Source: Patiria miniata
Lineage: Eukaryota > Echinodermata > Asteroidea > Valvatida > Asterinidae
Length of the DNA: 64,000 bases
Assembly (NCBI RefSeq): GCF_015706575.1
Contig: NW_024037062.1
Location: forward strand, 8,862,811 to 8,926,810
Direction: 5' to 3'
Position 1 is the stretch's first letter, and each line of letters opens with the position of its first letter. A program made the position numbers and the translations under genes. The notes under the pieces were generated by a model. That model ran no database searches. It was given only the letters and a program-made list of their open reading frames with translations, and was not told where the DNA came from. Below, piece by piece: positions 1-10,599 of this stretch.

Positions 1-382
1 ATGTTTTCCCAAATTCTCTTACCTCTATTTTTTTCCTTCAAAATATCCTCCTCACCCCTTCTGATGAAAAGCAGTTCAGATGTCATTTATACCCTTTGAC
101 TAGTTTTGAATAGGTTTCTCACGGGGATGGAGGGACACAACAAATAACTCTGTGAATATATGGCCTTGTCAAGACAGTTTCTACAGCCATTGTCCGCAAC
201 CACAAAGGCGAAATGCCCCTAATGTGGAATTGGGTCAGTGATGAGTCCCCCATCAAATGTGGCATAGTATAGACCCCTTGCTGTCCAGTTTATGAAAGAG
301 TCTAGAAGTGGGGGAGTAATTATATGGACACAAACACAAGATGTAAAGTCTGGCATAAATGTAGCTCATTCAATACTCTATA
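1..382. other. No gene seen
   Basis: AT-rich sequence with only short random reading frames. I see no gene, RNA or clear repeat up to the TA dinucleotide that begins the mariner-like element. Confidence 0.5.
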
Positions 383-831
383 CAGGGCGAGTCCAAAAAA
401 AAAAGAAACCCAAATGTTGGGACCATTGTTTTAGTGAAGTTCTGCATGTAGCACTTTCAAAATCTAGGATATGAAAGCCCAATTCATAATCTTTCTTTTA
501 GTACAAGAATCATTCAAATCACTCGTGTACTTTTCAAAAAAGTTCAGTGTTCTTTCAGCAAAACAAAAACAAATCACATAGGGATGTGTGTGAATTGTAT
601 TGTTTTGCTGAAAGAACGCACACTTTTTTGTGATCCGTGGACAGAACCTTAAAACGGTGGTTGTGTTTAAAATTCTGTAACTCAAAAAGTACGAGTGATT
701 TGAATGATTCTTATACTAAAAGAAAGCTTATGAATTGGGCTTTCATGTCCTAGATTTTGAAAGTGCTACATGCAGAACTCCACTAAAACAATAGTCCCGA
801 CATTTGGGTTTCATTTTTTGGACTCACCCTG
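383..831. mobile_element. Mariner-like MITE with long inverted repeats, copy 1
   Basis: Non-autonomous DNA transposon of 449 bp. It starts CAGGGCGAGTCC and ends GGACTCACCCTG, and TA flanks both sides (381-382 and 832-833), as expected of the Tc1/mariner superfamily. The inverted arms extend far inward: the block GAAGTTCTGCATGTAGCAC near 440 reappears reversed near 765, and the AAGCCCAATTCATAA block is mirrored too, leaving only a short unique centre. No transposase frame remains. A second copy lies at 34526-35046. Superfamily is inferred from termini and target site only. Confidence 0.8.
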
Positions 832-848
832 TACAAAGAGAGAGTTTC

Positions 849-1720
849 ATTCATGGAGGTATATATTGTTCCATTAGAGGTGAACAAAATGCTGGAGTGT
901 GACTTAATCGTGTGTGTAGTCCCCAATGCTTTTCTGATAGCATTCAAGTGTGTTATCCTCCTGAACTGAGTGGGTGTATAATTACTAAGCAACTGTTGAA
1001 GAATGGCCAAGCGCTTACAAGTTTCACTTTTAGGAACTTTGTGATTTTACTGGGTGTTACTGATTACTCCCATGTGTGTAGCGGCTCATCACAGCACTAA
1101 GGGTTTTTCACTCTTTAAAATCCATAATTTTTTTTTTTAAATATGGCCCTTAATGCAGCAGAAAGCATCTACATTTCAAACATTTACCGGGAGAGAAAAT
1201 TTCCAAATAAATCAGTCACCCTAGATACTGTAGGAGTGTGCCTTACAAGTGCGCACAAGTGTGTATTTCCCTGCAATCGGGGACCATGCATTATTGTCCC
1301 TCTTTTGTTTGTACTTCAACTTTTTAGGAAGACCTCCCGTATTTTTTGTACACTAATCCAAATGGGGGACCTCGCGGGAATTGGGACCCTATTGTCCTCT
1401 ATTGTTCAACATTGAATGCAAACACAAACTCAACACCTAAGGCCTCCCCCCCCCCCCCCCACCCACTACACAGGCGAGCAACTGCCCCCTCCCCATCAGT
1501 AAAAACCATGGTAAAAATAACTGCATTTGTGTTTTTTCTTGTGGTGCCCCTCCATAGTTCGCACTTTCGCCTAATACCTAGAGCTTGCGCCAGTGCTGCC
1601 AACACCGGCACCTCCCCCCCCCCCCCCCCCCCACCCAGCCAATTCAACCCCTCATCAGCCAAACCCTCAGCCAAACACCTCCCCCCCCCCCCCCCCCAAC
1701 GCCATGGAAGGACCAAATGG
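849..1720. repeat. Local direct duplication, copy A
   Basis: Begins TCATTCATGGAGG and shares, in order, a series of blocks with copy B: GTTCCATTAGAGGTGAACA, CTGAACTGAGTGGGTGTAT, AGCAACTGTTGAAGAATG, CAAGTTTCACTTT, AATCCAT and AAATATGGC. A later shared part holds GAGCAACTG, an ATAACT/CATTT block and TTTCTTGTGGTG next to poly-C. Offset between copies is about 890 bp. Copy A lacks the two transposons that sit in copy B, so it preserves their empty sites. No coding potential is evident; the proline-rich frames come from the C tracts. Confidence 0.7.
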
Positions 1721-1967
1721 CGGGGGAGGACGGAATGTCATTCATGGAGGTACATTATTGTTCCATTAGAGGTGAACAAAATTGTGCTAGAAGGTGACTG
1801 CCCTGTATGTAGCCCCCGTACTTTACTGATGAATAGTATTTGAATGTCATTTGCTGCCCTCCAGAACTGAGTGGGTGTATCTATAAGTTCTTACATAAAG
1901 CAACTGTTGAAGAATAGCTTAGCACACAGAGCCTCTTACAAGTTTCACTTTAGGAACTGTGGTTTTA

Positions 1968-2090
1968 GATGACTGCTCGATGTTCCAACACTCCGACAAC
2001 CCACACAATTGTGTTACTCCCAGTTAGGGTTACGGTTTGGTCAGGAATATGTGCTATCGGAACATGGTGTCGGAATATAGAGGTGTAACC
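1968..2090. mobile_element. Short transposon (GTTCCGACA family), copy 1
   Basis: A 123-bp insertion flanked by GTGGTTTTA (1959-1967) and GTGATTTTA (2091-2099), a 9-bp target duplication with one mismatch. The unoccupied site GTGATTTTA lies in copy A at 1041-1049. Its ends carry inverted versions of a TGTTCCAACA/TGTTCCGATA motif. Related sequence occurs at 9785-9965 and 10140-10262. Confidence 0.65.
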
Positions 2091-2169
2091 GTGATTTTAT
2101 TAGCTATTACTGATAGTTTCACCCATGTATAGGGGCCCCACTCAGCACCAAAATTCGGCACTCGCTTAA

Positions 2170-2560
2170 CCCTAAAGGGGCCGGGGGGGGGGGCGGAATC
2201 CGCCCCCCCCCCTCAACATTTTCCGTTATAGCCTCTAAAAAAAAATGTTCGCGACCCGAGCTGTTATGACTTTTTAGCCTCGAGCTTTGCGCATCTTTTG
2301 ATATCAAAAACATAAAAATCGGACCACGGGTTGCCGCGTAGCCAAAAATATGTCGTGTACACAGAGCAGAATTGCCATTCGTACATATGAATAATTAATT
2401 AGCCATAATTCCAAACCCTTTGACCTATAGTCATGAAATTTCTTGGGTATGTTTAGGAAGAGTTGCTCTATGCAGGTGTCGAGTTGCAAAATTTTTCGTC
2501 ACTCGATGGCCGAGATCTTAGGGGGGGGCGGAATCCGCCGCCCCCCCCCCCCCTTTAGGG
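2170..2560. mobile_element. TTAA-flanked MITE with CCCTAAAGGGG termini (piggyBac-like)
   Basis: 391-bp element flanked by TTAA on both sides (2166-2169, 2561-2564). Left end reads CCCTAAAGGGGCC and the right end is its inverse ending CCCCTTTAGGG. Just inside each end is the same small palindrome GGCGGAATCCGCC embedded in G and C runs, which would form a GC-rich hairpin at both termini. TTAA duplication plus CCC termini fit piggyBac-type MITEs. No transposase frame. The matching site in copy A of the duplication (near 1118) is empty. Confidence 0.75.
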
Positions 2561-2882
2561 TTAATAAAAATCCATGAATTCTCTAAAATATGGCTTAGAA
2601 TGAATGAAGGAGAAACCGTTTAGATTTCAATCATTTTTTTTGGGGGGGGGGGGAGGAACATACCCATCAAGATATACCACTCTACATATCACTATAAATA
2701 TGCCTACATTGATATAACCAAAATGTGCCTATTTGGCACCTACAAGTAAGTGCTTACACCCATACACCTCCATATCCAGCCCAACACCCACGCCTGCCAC
2801 TAAGGTTGGGAGCACCTCTACCAACCCACCCTCCTTATTATACCCACCCACCTCTAACCCCACGAGCAACTGTTCCCCCTCC

Positions 2883-2883
<1 letters not shown>

Positions 2884-2928
<45 letters not shown>
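2884..2928. repeat. Poly-C tract
   Basis: About 45 consecutive C residues, followed by other C tracts at 3010-3025. On the opposite strand this is a G run able to form quadruplexes. Assembly length is probably unreliable here. Confidence 0.95.
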
Positions 2929-2929
<1 letters not shown>

Positions 2930-3040
2930 ACATAAGTGTAAAAAATAACTACATTTTTGTTTTCTTGTGGTGTGCCCCCCTAATAATAACCGGAGCTGGC
3001 GACAGTACTACCCCCCCCCCCCCCCCGGCCCACCCAAACT

Positions 3041-3076
3041 CCCCCTCCAATCCAAAACCTGGATCCGCCCCTAGTT
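3041..3076 (-). mobile_element. hAT-like element terminus (fragment)
   Basis: Ends with CTGGATCCGCCCCTAG, the inverse of CTAGGGGCGGATCCAG, a terminus type common in animal hAT MITEs and matching the ends of the element at 5274-5592. The partner end and target duplication were not found, so this is a fragment. Confidence 0.45.
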
Positions 3077-3367
3077 GGGCATAAGTTTTCATATTGAATA
3101 ACCCCACCGACGTCCTTTCTTCCGGGTTTGACTGTATTCAATGGCTCGCCACTGTCCACGTTTACAATAATAATAACCCACATCATTATTGTCACTTCTC
3201 ACAAACAAGGAAATCAGACGGATCGAGTGGCCTTCTAGGGGATAAAGAATCGGTAATCTGAAAGCCCATTACAAGTGGAATTGCAAGAGGATATGTATGG
3301 TCTTTTTCCTGGATTTATAGTCCTGCTTCAGGGAAGAGAAGACAAACATCTTAAAAAATAATTGTCT

Positions 3368-3550
3368 GGTCAATATTCCTGATATATTTGCCTGGTCAAT
3401 ATTCCTGATATAATTGCCTGGTCAATATTTCTGATATAATTGCCTGGTCAATATTCCATGATATGCATGTTATTGCCTGGTCAATATTCCTGATATAAAT
3501 GCCTTGTCAATATTCCATCATATTATTGCCAGGGCAATATTGCATCTTTA
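3368..3550 (+). repeat. 28-36 bp minisatellite (GCCTGGTCAATATTCCTGATATAAT)
   Basis: Six to seven imperfect tandem copies of a unit containing GCCTGGTCAATATTCC followed by TGATATAATT. Copies drift towards the right, where the unit becomes GCCAGGGCAATATTGC. Immediately downstream (3595-3680) is a shorter repetition of TCAGGATTTGTTGTC. No function is evident. Confidence 0.8.
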
Positions 3551-4595
3551 TAGCCTGGGCAATATGTTAGTAACTGTTTCTCATTGCTTTTTTCAGTAAG
3601 ATTTTTCTTGCTTTCAGGATTTGTTGTCAGGATTTTTCCTGATTTCAGGATTTGTTGTCGGGATTTTTTTCCGAGTTCAGGAGTTTTAAAGAATCCGTTT
3701 TGAAATCTGGAATTCCTGAGGTTTTACCATAAACATGTTTTTACCTCCATGTAGAACAAAAGAAGTGGGTATTCTAAGGGTTATTGCCTTTAGTTATATA
3801 CAAACATATACCATAGACCCTACATTAGCCTCTGTCAATTATTTCATGGATTTTTCATTTTTCCTAATCTCAGCCCGCACTTGGAAAAATCATTTTCGTT
3901 TTGCTCATCAATCTGCAAAGACTTGACACAGGCTATAATCATTTGAAAGCTTATTAGTTGCTTTAATCTACCTACTGCAACAACAAGTTCTCAACAAAAA
4001 GAACAACTTCAAGACTGCATGCAAAAAGGCTTAACTGAAGTTTTAACTGCAAATTCTTCAAATACTTCACTAAATGTACATGTGTTCCATTAGGTATTAC
4101 ATGTTTTGTTGGGCACAATAACTCAACTGTCTCAAATTGTGCAGTTTCTTTAAAATCCAAGAAACACATGATATTCCAATACCAGTCTCTGAGAAAATGA
4201 GCTCCCCATGTGTGGTGAGTATATGCAGACCCATGTCATTTCCCCTGGGGGTCTGAAAACGCCAATTTAAACATGGACCAAGGTTGATGGAGTTTCCGGG
4301 AAGGAAACTACTAGGTTTTGGCAAGCGTGACCGTGACAGTACCGCGGAAGACCCGTGACTGGTACCGTGTCGTGCACCCAAACTTGTTTGCAATCTGGAA
4401 GGGTATTTCCTAACTTTTATTTTTAGTAAAGCTCATGTAGCAGCCACAATGATTAAGCAAAACAAAATACGTACAGGCACAGGTTTGCATTTTTTTTTTT
4501 AGAATTCCTTGCTCTATGGAATAACCTATGAATTTCAAAGATTTGTTACTTTGTTGGGGGGGGGGGGGTCATTTATATACCAACCCCAATGAAGC
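3551..4595. other. No gene seen
   Basis: About 1 kb without a supported gene. A poly-G run sits at 4555-4569. Reading frames at 3972-4393 lack any recognisable motif. Confidence 0.5.
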
Positions 4596-4847
4596 ATCAT
4601 TCTGTAAATTTGAGGTCCACTTTTTTTCCTGTCCCTGTTACATCTGACATCTGTGATTTGATAATTCCGATGCACTCCTTAATGCAGTTGTCTTCCAAGA
4701 GTGATTATGAACAGCAAACTACCTACCCAACAAATAAACAATCATTTGAAGTCATTCTTAATGATACTTGAATGGCAAATTACAAAGTACCAAGGTAACA
4801 GGGACAGGAAAAAGGTCACACTTTGGACCCTAAATTTACAGAATGAT
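4596..4847. mobile_element. Foldback MITE (ATCATTCTGTAAATTT family), copy 1
   Basis: 252-bp element beginning ATCATTCTGTAAATTT and ending with its inverse. The arms continue inward through CCTGTCCCTGTTAC on the left and GTAACAGGGACAGG on the right. The centre contains CACTCCTTAATGCAGT and AAGTCATTCTTAATGATAC. Further copies lie at 5170-5692, 8399-8637, 21258-21518 and 40915-41150. The target duplication was not resolved. Confidence 0.75.
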
Positions 4848-5169
4848 CCATTTAGAAAACCTTGATCTACAATCAAATGTAGACTTTCTATTTTCAAGTT
4901 ATTTTGCGCCTAATTGTAGAACTACATGTATGTGAGAAGGAACTTTGTGTTGATGCTGAGTATGTCATAAGGTAGAGAAATATCAGCACACTAGTAGAAC
5001 AACAGAAAAAAAGTTACAGAAACAGAAAATTGATAAAGTTTTTTTTTTCTTCAAATCTGTTAAAAGTGAAGTAAAAGAATGTTGACAACAAAATGCACCT
5101 TTCTGGAAGAAATTATGAGATGCCAATGAAATCACAAACAAATTGTGGAATATAGATTAATCTATACCT

Positions 5170-5692
5170 TCAGGGTCCAAGGTGTGACATTTTCCAAGTT
5201 TCACTTAGAATGACTTCAAGAGATGTTTGATTTGGTGGGTAGGTAGTTTGCTATTCATAATCACTCTTGGAGGCAAGGGCGGATGGGGGGGGGGGCCAAA
5301 GGGGGCCATGGCCCTCCCCCCCCCCAAACGAAACCATTTTTTTTTTTTATGTGACATCGCAATAAAGGCAAGCAATGAGTACACCACCATCTTTTCCTCA
5401 AAAAAACATTGGTTAAAGTGGTCAGAAATTGCCTCAGATCGCACCACAGAGCATCTAGAATCAAAAAAATTTTTGGGGCCCTTAAGCGGGCCCCGAACCC
5501 CACGCCGTAAATTTTTTTGACCCACTTTTTGGGGGGACCAGAATTTTTGTTGACCCCCCCCCAAAAAAAATTGTGTTCTGGATCCGCCCTTGCTTGGAGG
5601 ACGACTGCATTAAGGAGTGCATCAGAATTATAAAATCGTTATGTCAGATGTAACAGGGACAGAGAAAAATAGACCCCAAATATATAGAATGA
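5170..5692. mobile_element. Foldback MITE (ATCATTCTGTAAATTT family), copy 2, split by a hAT-like element
   Basis: Recognised by the CCTTCAGGGTCCAAGG-type left arm, the AGAATGACTTCAAG, AATCACTCTTGGAGG and GACTGCATTAAGGAGTGCA blocks, and the right arm GTAACAGGGACAG. It is interrupted after CTTGGAGG by the insertion at 5274-5592. Copies 3 and 4 are continuous at this point. Confidence 0.75.
5274..5592. mobile_element. hAT-like MITE nested in a foldback MITE
   Basis: 319-bp insertion starting CAAGGGCGGAT and ending ATCCGCCCTTG. The 8-bp target CTTGGAGG is duplicated exactly (5266-5273, 5593-5600). The empty site is present in a related MITE at about 8536-8543 (CTTGGAGGATGACTG). An 8-bp duplication with CARGGGCGGAT termini is characteristic of hAT elements. 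The interior is G-, C- and A-rich and has no transposase. Confidence 0.88.
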
Positions 5693-6108
5693 CCCATATC
5701 CATTGGCTCAACTCACTGTCTGAACTGAATGTAACTGACAGACTGACTGACAGACAAACTGCTTCAAAAATTACATTTCTTCTAAAATATATATAATCTT
5801 CAATTAACAAGGTGTGGCTTTCAATATTCTGATCCTACTGTTTCCCATGGATGTAAAGATATTTATTTTCAAGGTGTCAAAATTTCCCAAACAAATTTGA
5901 CTGATGGTGGTGTTGAAAAGGCACACACCTGATGGAATACCATGCCACCGGCATCCATGGCGGCAATTCACTGGCAGGTGAGGTTGTCTCAACATGATCC
6001 AGCCCACTCCAAAATGTCACATTGCTTGACTGGTGGCCGTGAGAACCAAATAAATTCAATTTATAGTGAATAATTTAAAGATGTAATCTGTCCGAGCTAG
6101 CCTCCTAG

Positions 6109-6803
6109 TGTCCAGTCACAAGTCCAGTCACAAGTCCAATCACAAGTCCAGTCACAAGTCCATCACAAGTCCATCCACAAGTCCATCACAGGTCCAGTCA
6201 CATGACTAGTCACAAGTCCATTCACAAGTCCAGTCACAAGTCCAGTCACAAGTCCAGTCACAAGTCCAGTCCCAAGTCCAGGCCCAAGTCCAGTCACAAG
6301 TCCAGTCACAAGTCCAGTCACAAGTCCAGTCACAAGTCCATCACAAGTCCAGTCACATGTCCAGTCCAGTCACATGTCCAGTCCAGTCACAAGTCCAGTC
6401 ACAAGTCCAGTCACAAGTCCAGTCACAAGTCCAGTCACAAGTCCAGTCACAAGTCCAGTCACAAGTCCAGTCACAAGTTCATCACAAACAGTCACAATTC
6501 CATCACAAGTCCATAGGTACATCACAAGTCTAGTCACTAGTCCAGTCACAAGTCCATCACAAACAGTCACAAGTCCATCACAAGTCTAGTCACTAGTCCA
6601 GTCACAAGTCCATCACAAGTCCAGTCACAAGTCCAGTCACAAGTCCAGTCACAAGTCCAGTCACAAGTCCATCACAAGTCCATCACAAGTCCAGTCACAA
6701 GTCCAGTCACAAGTCCAGTCACAAGTCCAGTCACAAGTCCAGTCACAAGTCCAGTCACAAGTCCAGTCACAAGTCCAGTCACAAGTCCAGTCACAAGTTC
6801 ATC
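6109..6803 (+). repeat. 12-bp satellite (AGTCCAGTCACA), about 58 units
   Basis: Near-perfect tandem array of AGTCCAGTCACA with interspersed 11-bp units AGTCCATCACA. Because the main unit is a multiple of three, every frame stays open and gives spurious repeats such as TSPV and HKSS. It is bounded by a similar motif on both sides: ATTGCTTGACTGGT near 6022 and ATTGCTTGACTGAT near 7012. A diverged relative of the array occupies intron 2 of the CISD gene. Confidence 0.95.
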
Positions 6804-7244
6804 ATAACGTACATGAAAACTGCCAAGATTCAGATCTATCGACTCCCTCCCACTCAAGTGCTCACATTTCTTGACCGATGTTGATCCGAGTGATGTTATT
6901 TCTTGGAGTATGTGAAAAAGTGGCACTGTGATATAAATATCTCATATTGTGATATATTAGCCTGTCGTGTTAATTCAAATCTTTCAGTTTTCTCCCACTC
7001 AAAATATCAAATTGCTTGACTGATTGCCAATGCTTAAAAATTGAAGAGAATTTCTCATAAATGGTTAATTTTCAAAACATATTTGATCACCCCATTGACC
7101 TATATTCCCCCATCGACAAGAAAACTAATCATCAGCTCTCCTGCTCAAAATGTCATATATTTATTGCTGAGTAGACTTTTTTTAATTTTAAAAGGGTTCC
7201 TTTGGGGGGGAGGGCTTGGGGAGGAAGAAAGGGGGGCTCTTGTT

Positions 7245-7590
7245 TCACATTAGACAAATCTCGGGGTTGATGCAGGGTTGAAAACATGCATCGTTTCCAC
7301 TTGAAGAATTTCAACCCTGCGTCAACCCCGAGATTGATTTCGCCCAGGGTTGAACTGAACCCTGCTCCAGACCAGGGTTGAGATTTTCAACCCGGGTTGA
7401 AAATCTTGCCAGGGTTCAAAACAGTAGTAACTGAACATGATAAGCTTGATTTGCATGAAACAAGTGTGAAACGATGCGGGGTTGAACGCAGGGTTGAAAA
7501 ATTGAAAAAAATCAACTCGGGGTGGGCACTAGGTTCGCCCAGGTTTGAGTTCAACCCGGGTTGAAAGGCTCCAGTGTGAAAAGGGTTTTA
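7245..7590. mobile_element. CAACCCTG-rich foldback MITE
   Basis: Begins near TTTCACATT and ends near AGTGTGAAAAG. The interior is built from repeated inverted copies of CAACCCTGG/CCAGGGTTG and AACCCGGGTTGAA, including a hairpin between CTCGGGGTTGATGCAGGG (about 7259) and its inverse CCCTGCGTCAACCCCGAG (about 7315). The layout fits a non-autonomous DNA transposon, but the exact ends are uncertain. Confidence 0.55.
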
Positions 7591-8398
7591 GAATGGGGGT
7601 TGGGGTAAATGGATCCCTCCCAGTAAACCGCTATGGTCGTAAATCGTACTAGTTGAACAAATTTCTCTTATTATTTGTCCTTAAATAAGAAATTCCTTGC
7701 CCACACAAATCAATCTTTCAGCATCAACTGCAACAACATATCCCATTACAGAACCCCAAATCATCTGGACTCAATGGCTGGTTATTATAAATTGGGCCGA
7801 AAAAAGTCCAAACAAGGTTAACTTGGCTTAAAATTGATGGCGTTAAAACTTTCCACAACTCTGGACACTTCATCCATGGATCCCACTAAAGCATCACAAC
7901 AATTTCAAGCATATGTTCTCAAGGAAAAATCCCCACAGGAATTTCTTGAATGGTATTTTTTTCTCTCTCAATTGGCCAAGAAGAGAGTGGTGAAACCAAG
8001 GAAAAGTGGTCTTACAAGACCATGGGAAAATTTGTTCCGCACAACGCCCAACCTTGGCTCAGTACTTCACCCTAAGGCCACGATGGGTATCACACTGTGA
8101 AAATATGTAATACTTGAGTTCTACTAAATGGTTTTGCGGTTTGGCCTGAAATCCTACATGCCTCGCTGCATGCTGGGCGGCCAATATTAAAGGTCTTGAT
8201 CCTTGGGGCCCTGGGGCATTTTCCTCGGACCTTTTTAACTTCTGAAAAGATTTGGACAAATTTCAGCGACTTTATTGAAGTGTTGTGTAAGCCCGCGTGG
8301 GAGAAAGTGGTGGATGACCACGCCAAGTGACCTGAAATGAATGTATGCTTTGGGGTAGGATTTAACCGTTTCACCTTAAAACCTGAACCATGGAGGAA
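7591..8398. other. No gene seen
   Basis: An open frame at 7834-8100 has no recognisable domain. I see nothing else supportable. Confidence 0.4.
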
Positions 8399-8637
8399 GT
8401 TTAGGGTCCAAAGTGTGACATTTTTAAATTCCTGTCCCTGTTACCTTGGTACTTTGTAATTTGCCATTCAAGTATCATTAAGAATGACTTCAAATGATTA
8501 TTTGTTGGGTATATAGTTGGCTATTTATAATCACTCTTGGAGGATGACTGCATTAAGGAGTGCATCAGAATTATCAAATCATAGATGTCAGATTCTAACA
8601 GGGACAGGAAAAAGTGGACCCCAAATTTATACAATGA
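8399..8637. mobile_element. Foldback MITE (ATCATTCTGTAAATTT family), copy 3
   Basis: Contains the uninterrupted block AATCACTCTTGGAGGATGA, so it shows the pre-insertion state of the site used by the hAT-like element at 5274. Arms contain CCTGTCCCTGTTACC and AACAGGGACAGG. Confidence 0.75.
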
Positions 8638-9784
8638 CCCATATGCCAATTGAGTGCCAAACTGGCAATAAAAGTGAAATTTAGTGTAAATGTCCAGCAT
8701 GGTGAAATTTTAAATTTCAGTGGACAAATCATGCTGTTGATAATATGGCATAAGCAAAAATTACAACTCACACAATTCTAGGTACTGGAATTGTGTAAAA
8801 ACATTGAAGTGTAATTTCGTCCCTTCCAAAAATCCTTACCCCTAGAAGGGATTCCTGAACGCCCAGTTTCCATGTAAGTTTATATTTCAATGTAATTTTC
8901 AGAGAATGGAGACCAAAAATATTCACAATTTTCTCGTAAAATTACATGGAAACAAAACGAGTAGGAATGCCTAAACCCCTCCCAATGGTAGTGAGCAAGT
9001 ATGCATCCGTGATCTAGAAACATTTCCAAGACTGTATTCAATTAAAGCAAATTTTTTAAGATTTTGTTCTGACAGGCCGTGGCGCAAAAGGCAGCAAGTA
9101 TAAAGGGTGGGGGGGGGGGCGAAACAATTCACAGTCCAAAAACACATCCCATCTTATTAGGATTTCTGCCTTGAATAAAAAATAAAACCGTGGTGCTTAT
9201 TATAGCGCTTTATATCAAAGACTCAAAGTATTTCACAGTTATTACTGTTCATCAGGGATCAGACCAGTTTGCTGCAGCAGTTCCAGATCTGTAAAAACTG
9301 GATTCTTCCCGCACAGGTCCCTATTTATACTCCTGGAGTAAAGTGTCTTGCCCAAGAACACAATCACCGAGTCGGACACCATTACGATTGGACCACAGCA
9401 CTCTGTTTCCCTTTCTTTAATGCATGTACAATGTAGGTGTAGTATTCCTGTTAACTGCATACCGCAGTTCTTTTAATAAGACTTCTTAGATTGTACCGAC
9501 TTTGTACTGGCTTCTGAAGTAAGACCTCTTTCAACAGACCGTGGAGGTAGAATTCCACGCCCACACACGTACCAGTCGGTACAGTGCGCAAGGCACCTGA
9601 CGTAGCTCACATAATTGCAGCTCTTCACAGTAACCACAGGTATTTGTGTGGCATGGCCTCTCAAACTAGGTCAAATCTCTCAAAGTAGCCTTCCAGATGA
9701 TACTTGCTGAAAGTCTTAATCCAGAATTAGAAAACTGTCTCGGATTTCTTAAAATTGAGGTTTTCAAACTTGAAGTCCAAACAG
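8638..9784. other. No gene seen; repeat-like stretch at about 9190-9440
   Basis: Nothing supportable in most of it. The 9190-9440 part contains AAGTGTCTTGCCCAAGAACA and AGCGCTTTATATC, motifs I know from dispersed repeats of deuterostome genomes. I cannot assign a family or boundaries. Confidence 0.35.
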
Positions 9785-9965
9785 TTACACACCTATGTTC
9801 CGACACACCCATGTTCCGACTGGACATATTCCTATTCCTATCCCTACCCCTAACCGGGAGTAACACAATCTTATGTGCGGGTTGGGGGGTCCATCCGACG
9901 TTTCCCAATGCCGATGTTCCCCAATGCCGATGTTCCCCCAAATCCAGAAGTGCCAACCATTATTC
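9785..9965. repeat. GTTCCGACA-family repeat, copy 2
   Basis: Contains ATGTTCCGACACACCC and two consecutive CCCAATGCCGATGTTCC units, with ACCGGGAGTAACACAA in the middle as in copy 1 (CTGGGAGTAACACAA when reversed). Boundaries are approximate. Confidence 0.45.
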
Positions 9966-10139
9966 TTTTGGAGTAATAGGATTTTGAGGCATGTTAAATT
10001 CCAGCTGTCCTATACGCCAACATTGATAACTCTTAAACTCGACTGTTGTCCAATGTATTTACATTAGCATTACTCTTTGCAGGAAGAATCATTACTATTT
10101 TGTAGTCTGTAAAGTTGGCATCTCTGTAAATCCTTAGGA

Positions 10140-10262
10140 TTAGGTTTGGGGTAAGGGTTAGGGTTAGGGAACAACGGTATTGGGGAACATAGGTATGCAC
10201 CCAGTTGTCGGGGCACAGGGGTGTTCGAACATAGGGGTGTCGGAACATAGGGGTGTCACCGT
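10140..10262. repeat. GTTCCGACA-family repeat, copy 3
   Basis: Inverse of the same motifs: GGTATTGGGGAACATAGG and GTGTCGGAACATAGGGG. It includes a short telomere-like GGGTTAGGGTTAGGG run at about 10151-10166. Confidence 0.45.
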
Positions 10263-10370
10263 CCAAACAAAAGTTTGGTTCTTATAATTAGGGAAGTCGG
10301 GTTTGCGTAGCGGTAGCCCAGGTTGGACAACGTTTCTGTAATGTAGGGAGGTACATGTAAGGAAGTCCAC

Positions 10371-10560
10371 CTGGGCTAGCACAGTGGTACCTTCCTGGCC
10401 TTCCGTCGCTGTGGCCCGGGTTCGATTCCTGTCCTGGTCCATATGAGGGTTATGTTTTCAGTCTCTACCGGATTCCGTGGGTTTCCCCCAGAATATTCCT
10501 CTGCGGTTTTCCTCCCACCTCTAAGACTGTAATTTCTTCTCACTGTCTCCTCCCAACAGG
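10371..10560 (+). mobile_element. tRNA-derived SINE, copy 1
   Basis: Head resembles a tRNA gene with RNA polymerase III boxes: A box TAGCACAGTGG (10377-10387) and B box GGTTCGATTCC (10419-10429). The body contains TTTTCAGTCTCTACC, GATTCCGTGGGTTT and CCTCCCACCTCTAA, shared with copies 2 and 3 on the other strand. It ends in a (TTTA)n run. It carries no protein and would depend on a LINE in trans. A shorter related tract (GTTTGCGTAGCGGTAGCCCA) precedes it at about 10302. Confidence 0.85.
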
Positions 10561-10599
10561 TTTCTTCCGGCTTTATTTATTTATTTATTTCTTATTTTA

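Larger units (their letters stand above)
1739..3040. repeat. Local direct duplication, copy B, carrying two later insertions
   Basis: Paralogue of 849-1720 in the same orientation, expanded by a 123-bp insertion at 1968-2090 and a 391-bp insertion at 2170-2560. Homology resumes after each insertion. Towards the right end it includes a very long C tract (2884-2928) that copy A does not have at that length. Confidence 0.7.

Noticed and set aside
1346-3084. Proline-rich and glycine-rich frames
   Set aside because: They are created by C/G homopolymer tracts in the duplicated repeat region.
3368-3550. CRISPR-like array
   Set aside because: Units are contiguous without unique spacers, and the genome is eukaryotic.
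6202-6926. Long open frames with HKSS, TSPV and GLVT repeats on both strands
   Set aside because: They are the six-frame reading of the 12-bp satellite, with no independent sign of coding.
10150-10166. Telomeric repeat
   Set aside because: Only two to three GGGTTA units inside a dispersed repeat family that has the same word elsewhere.
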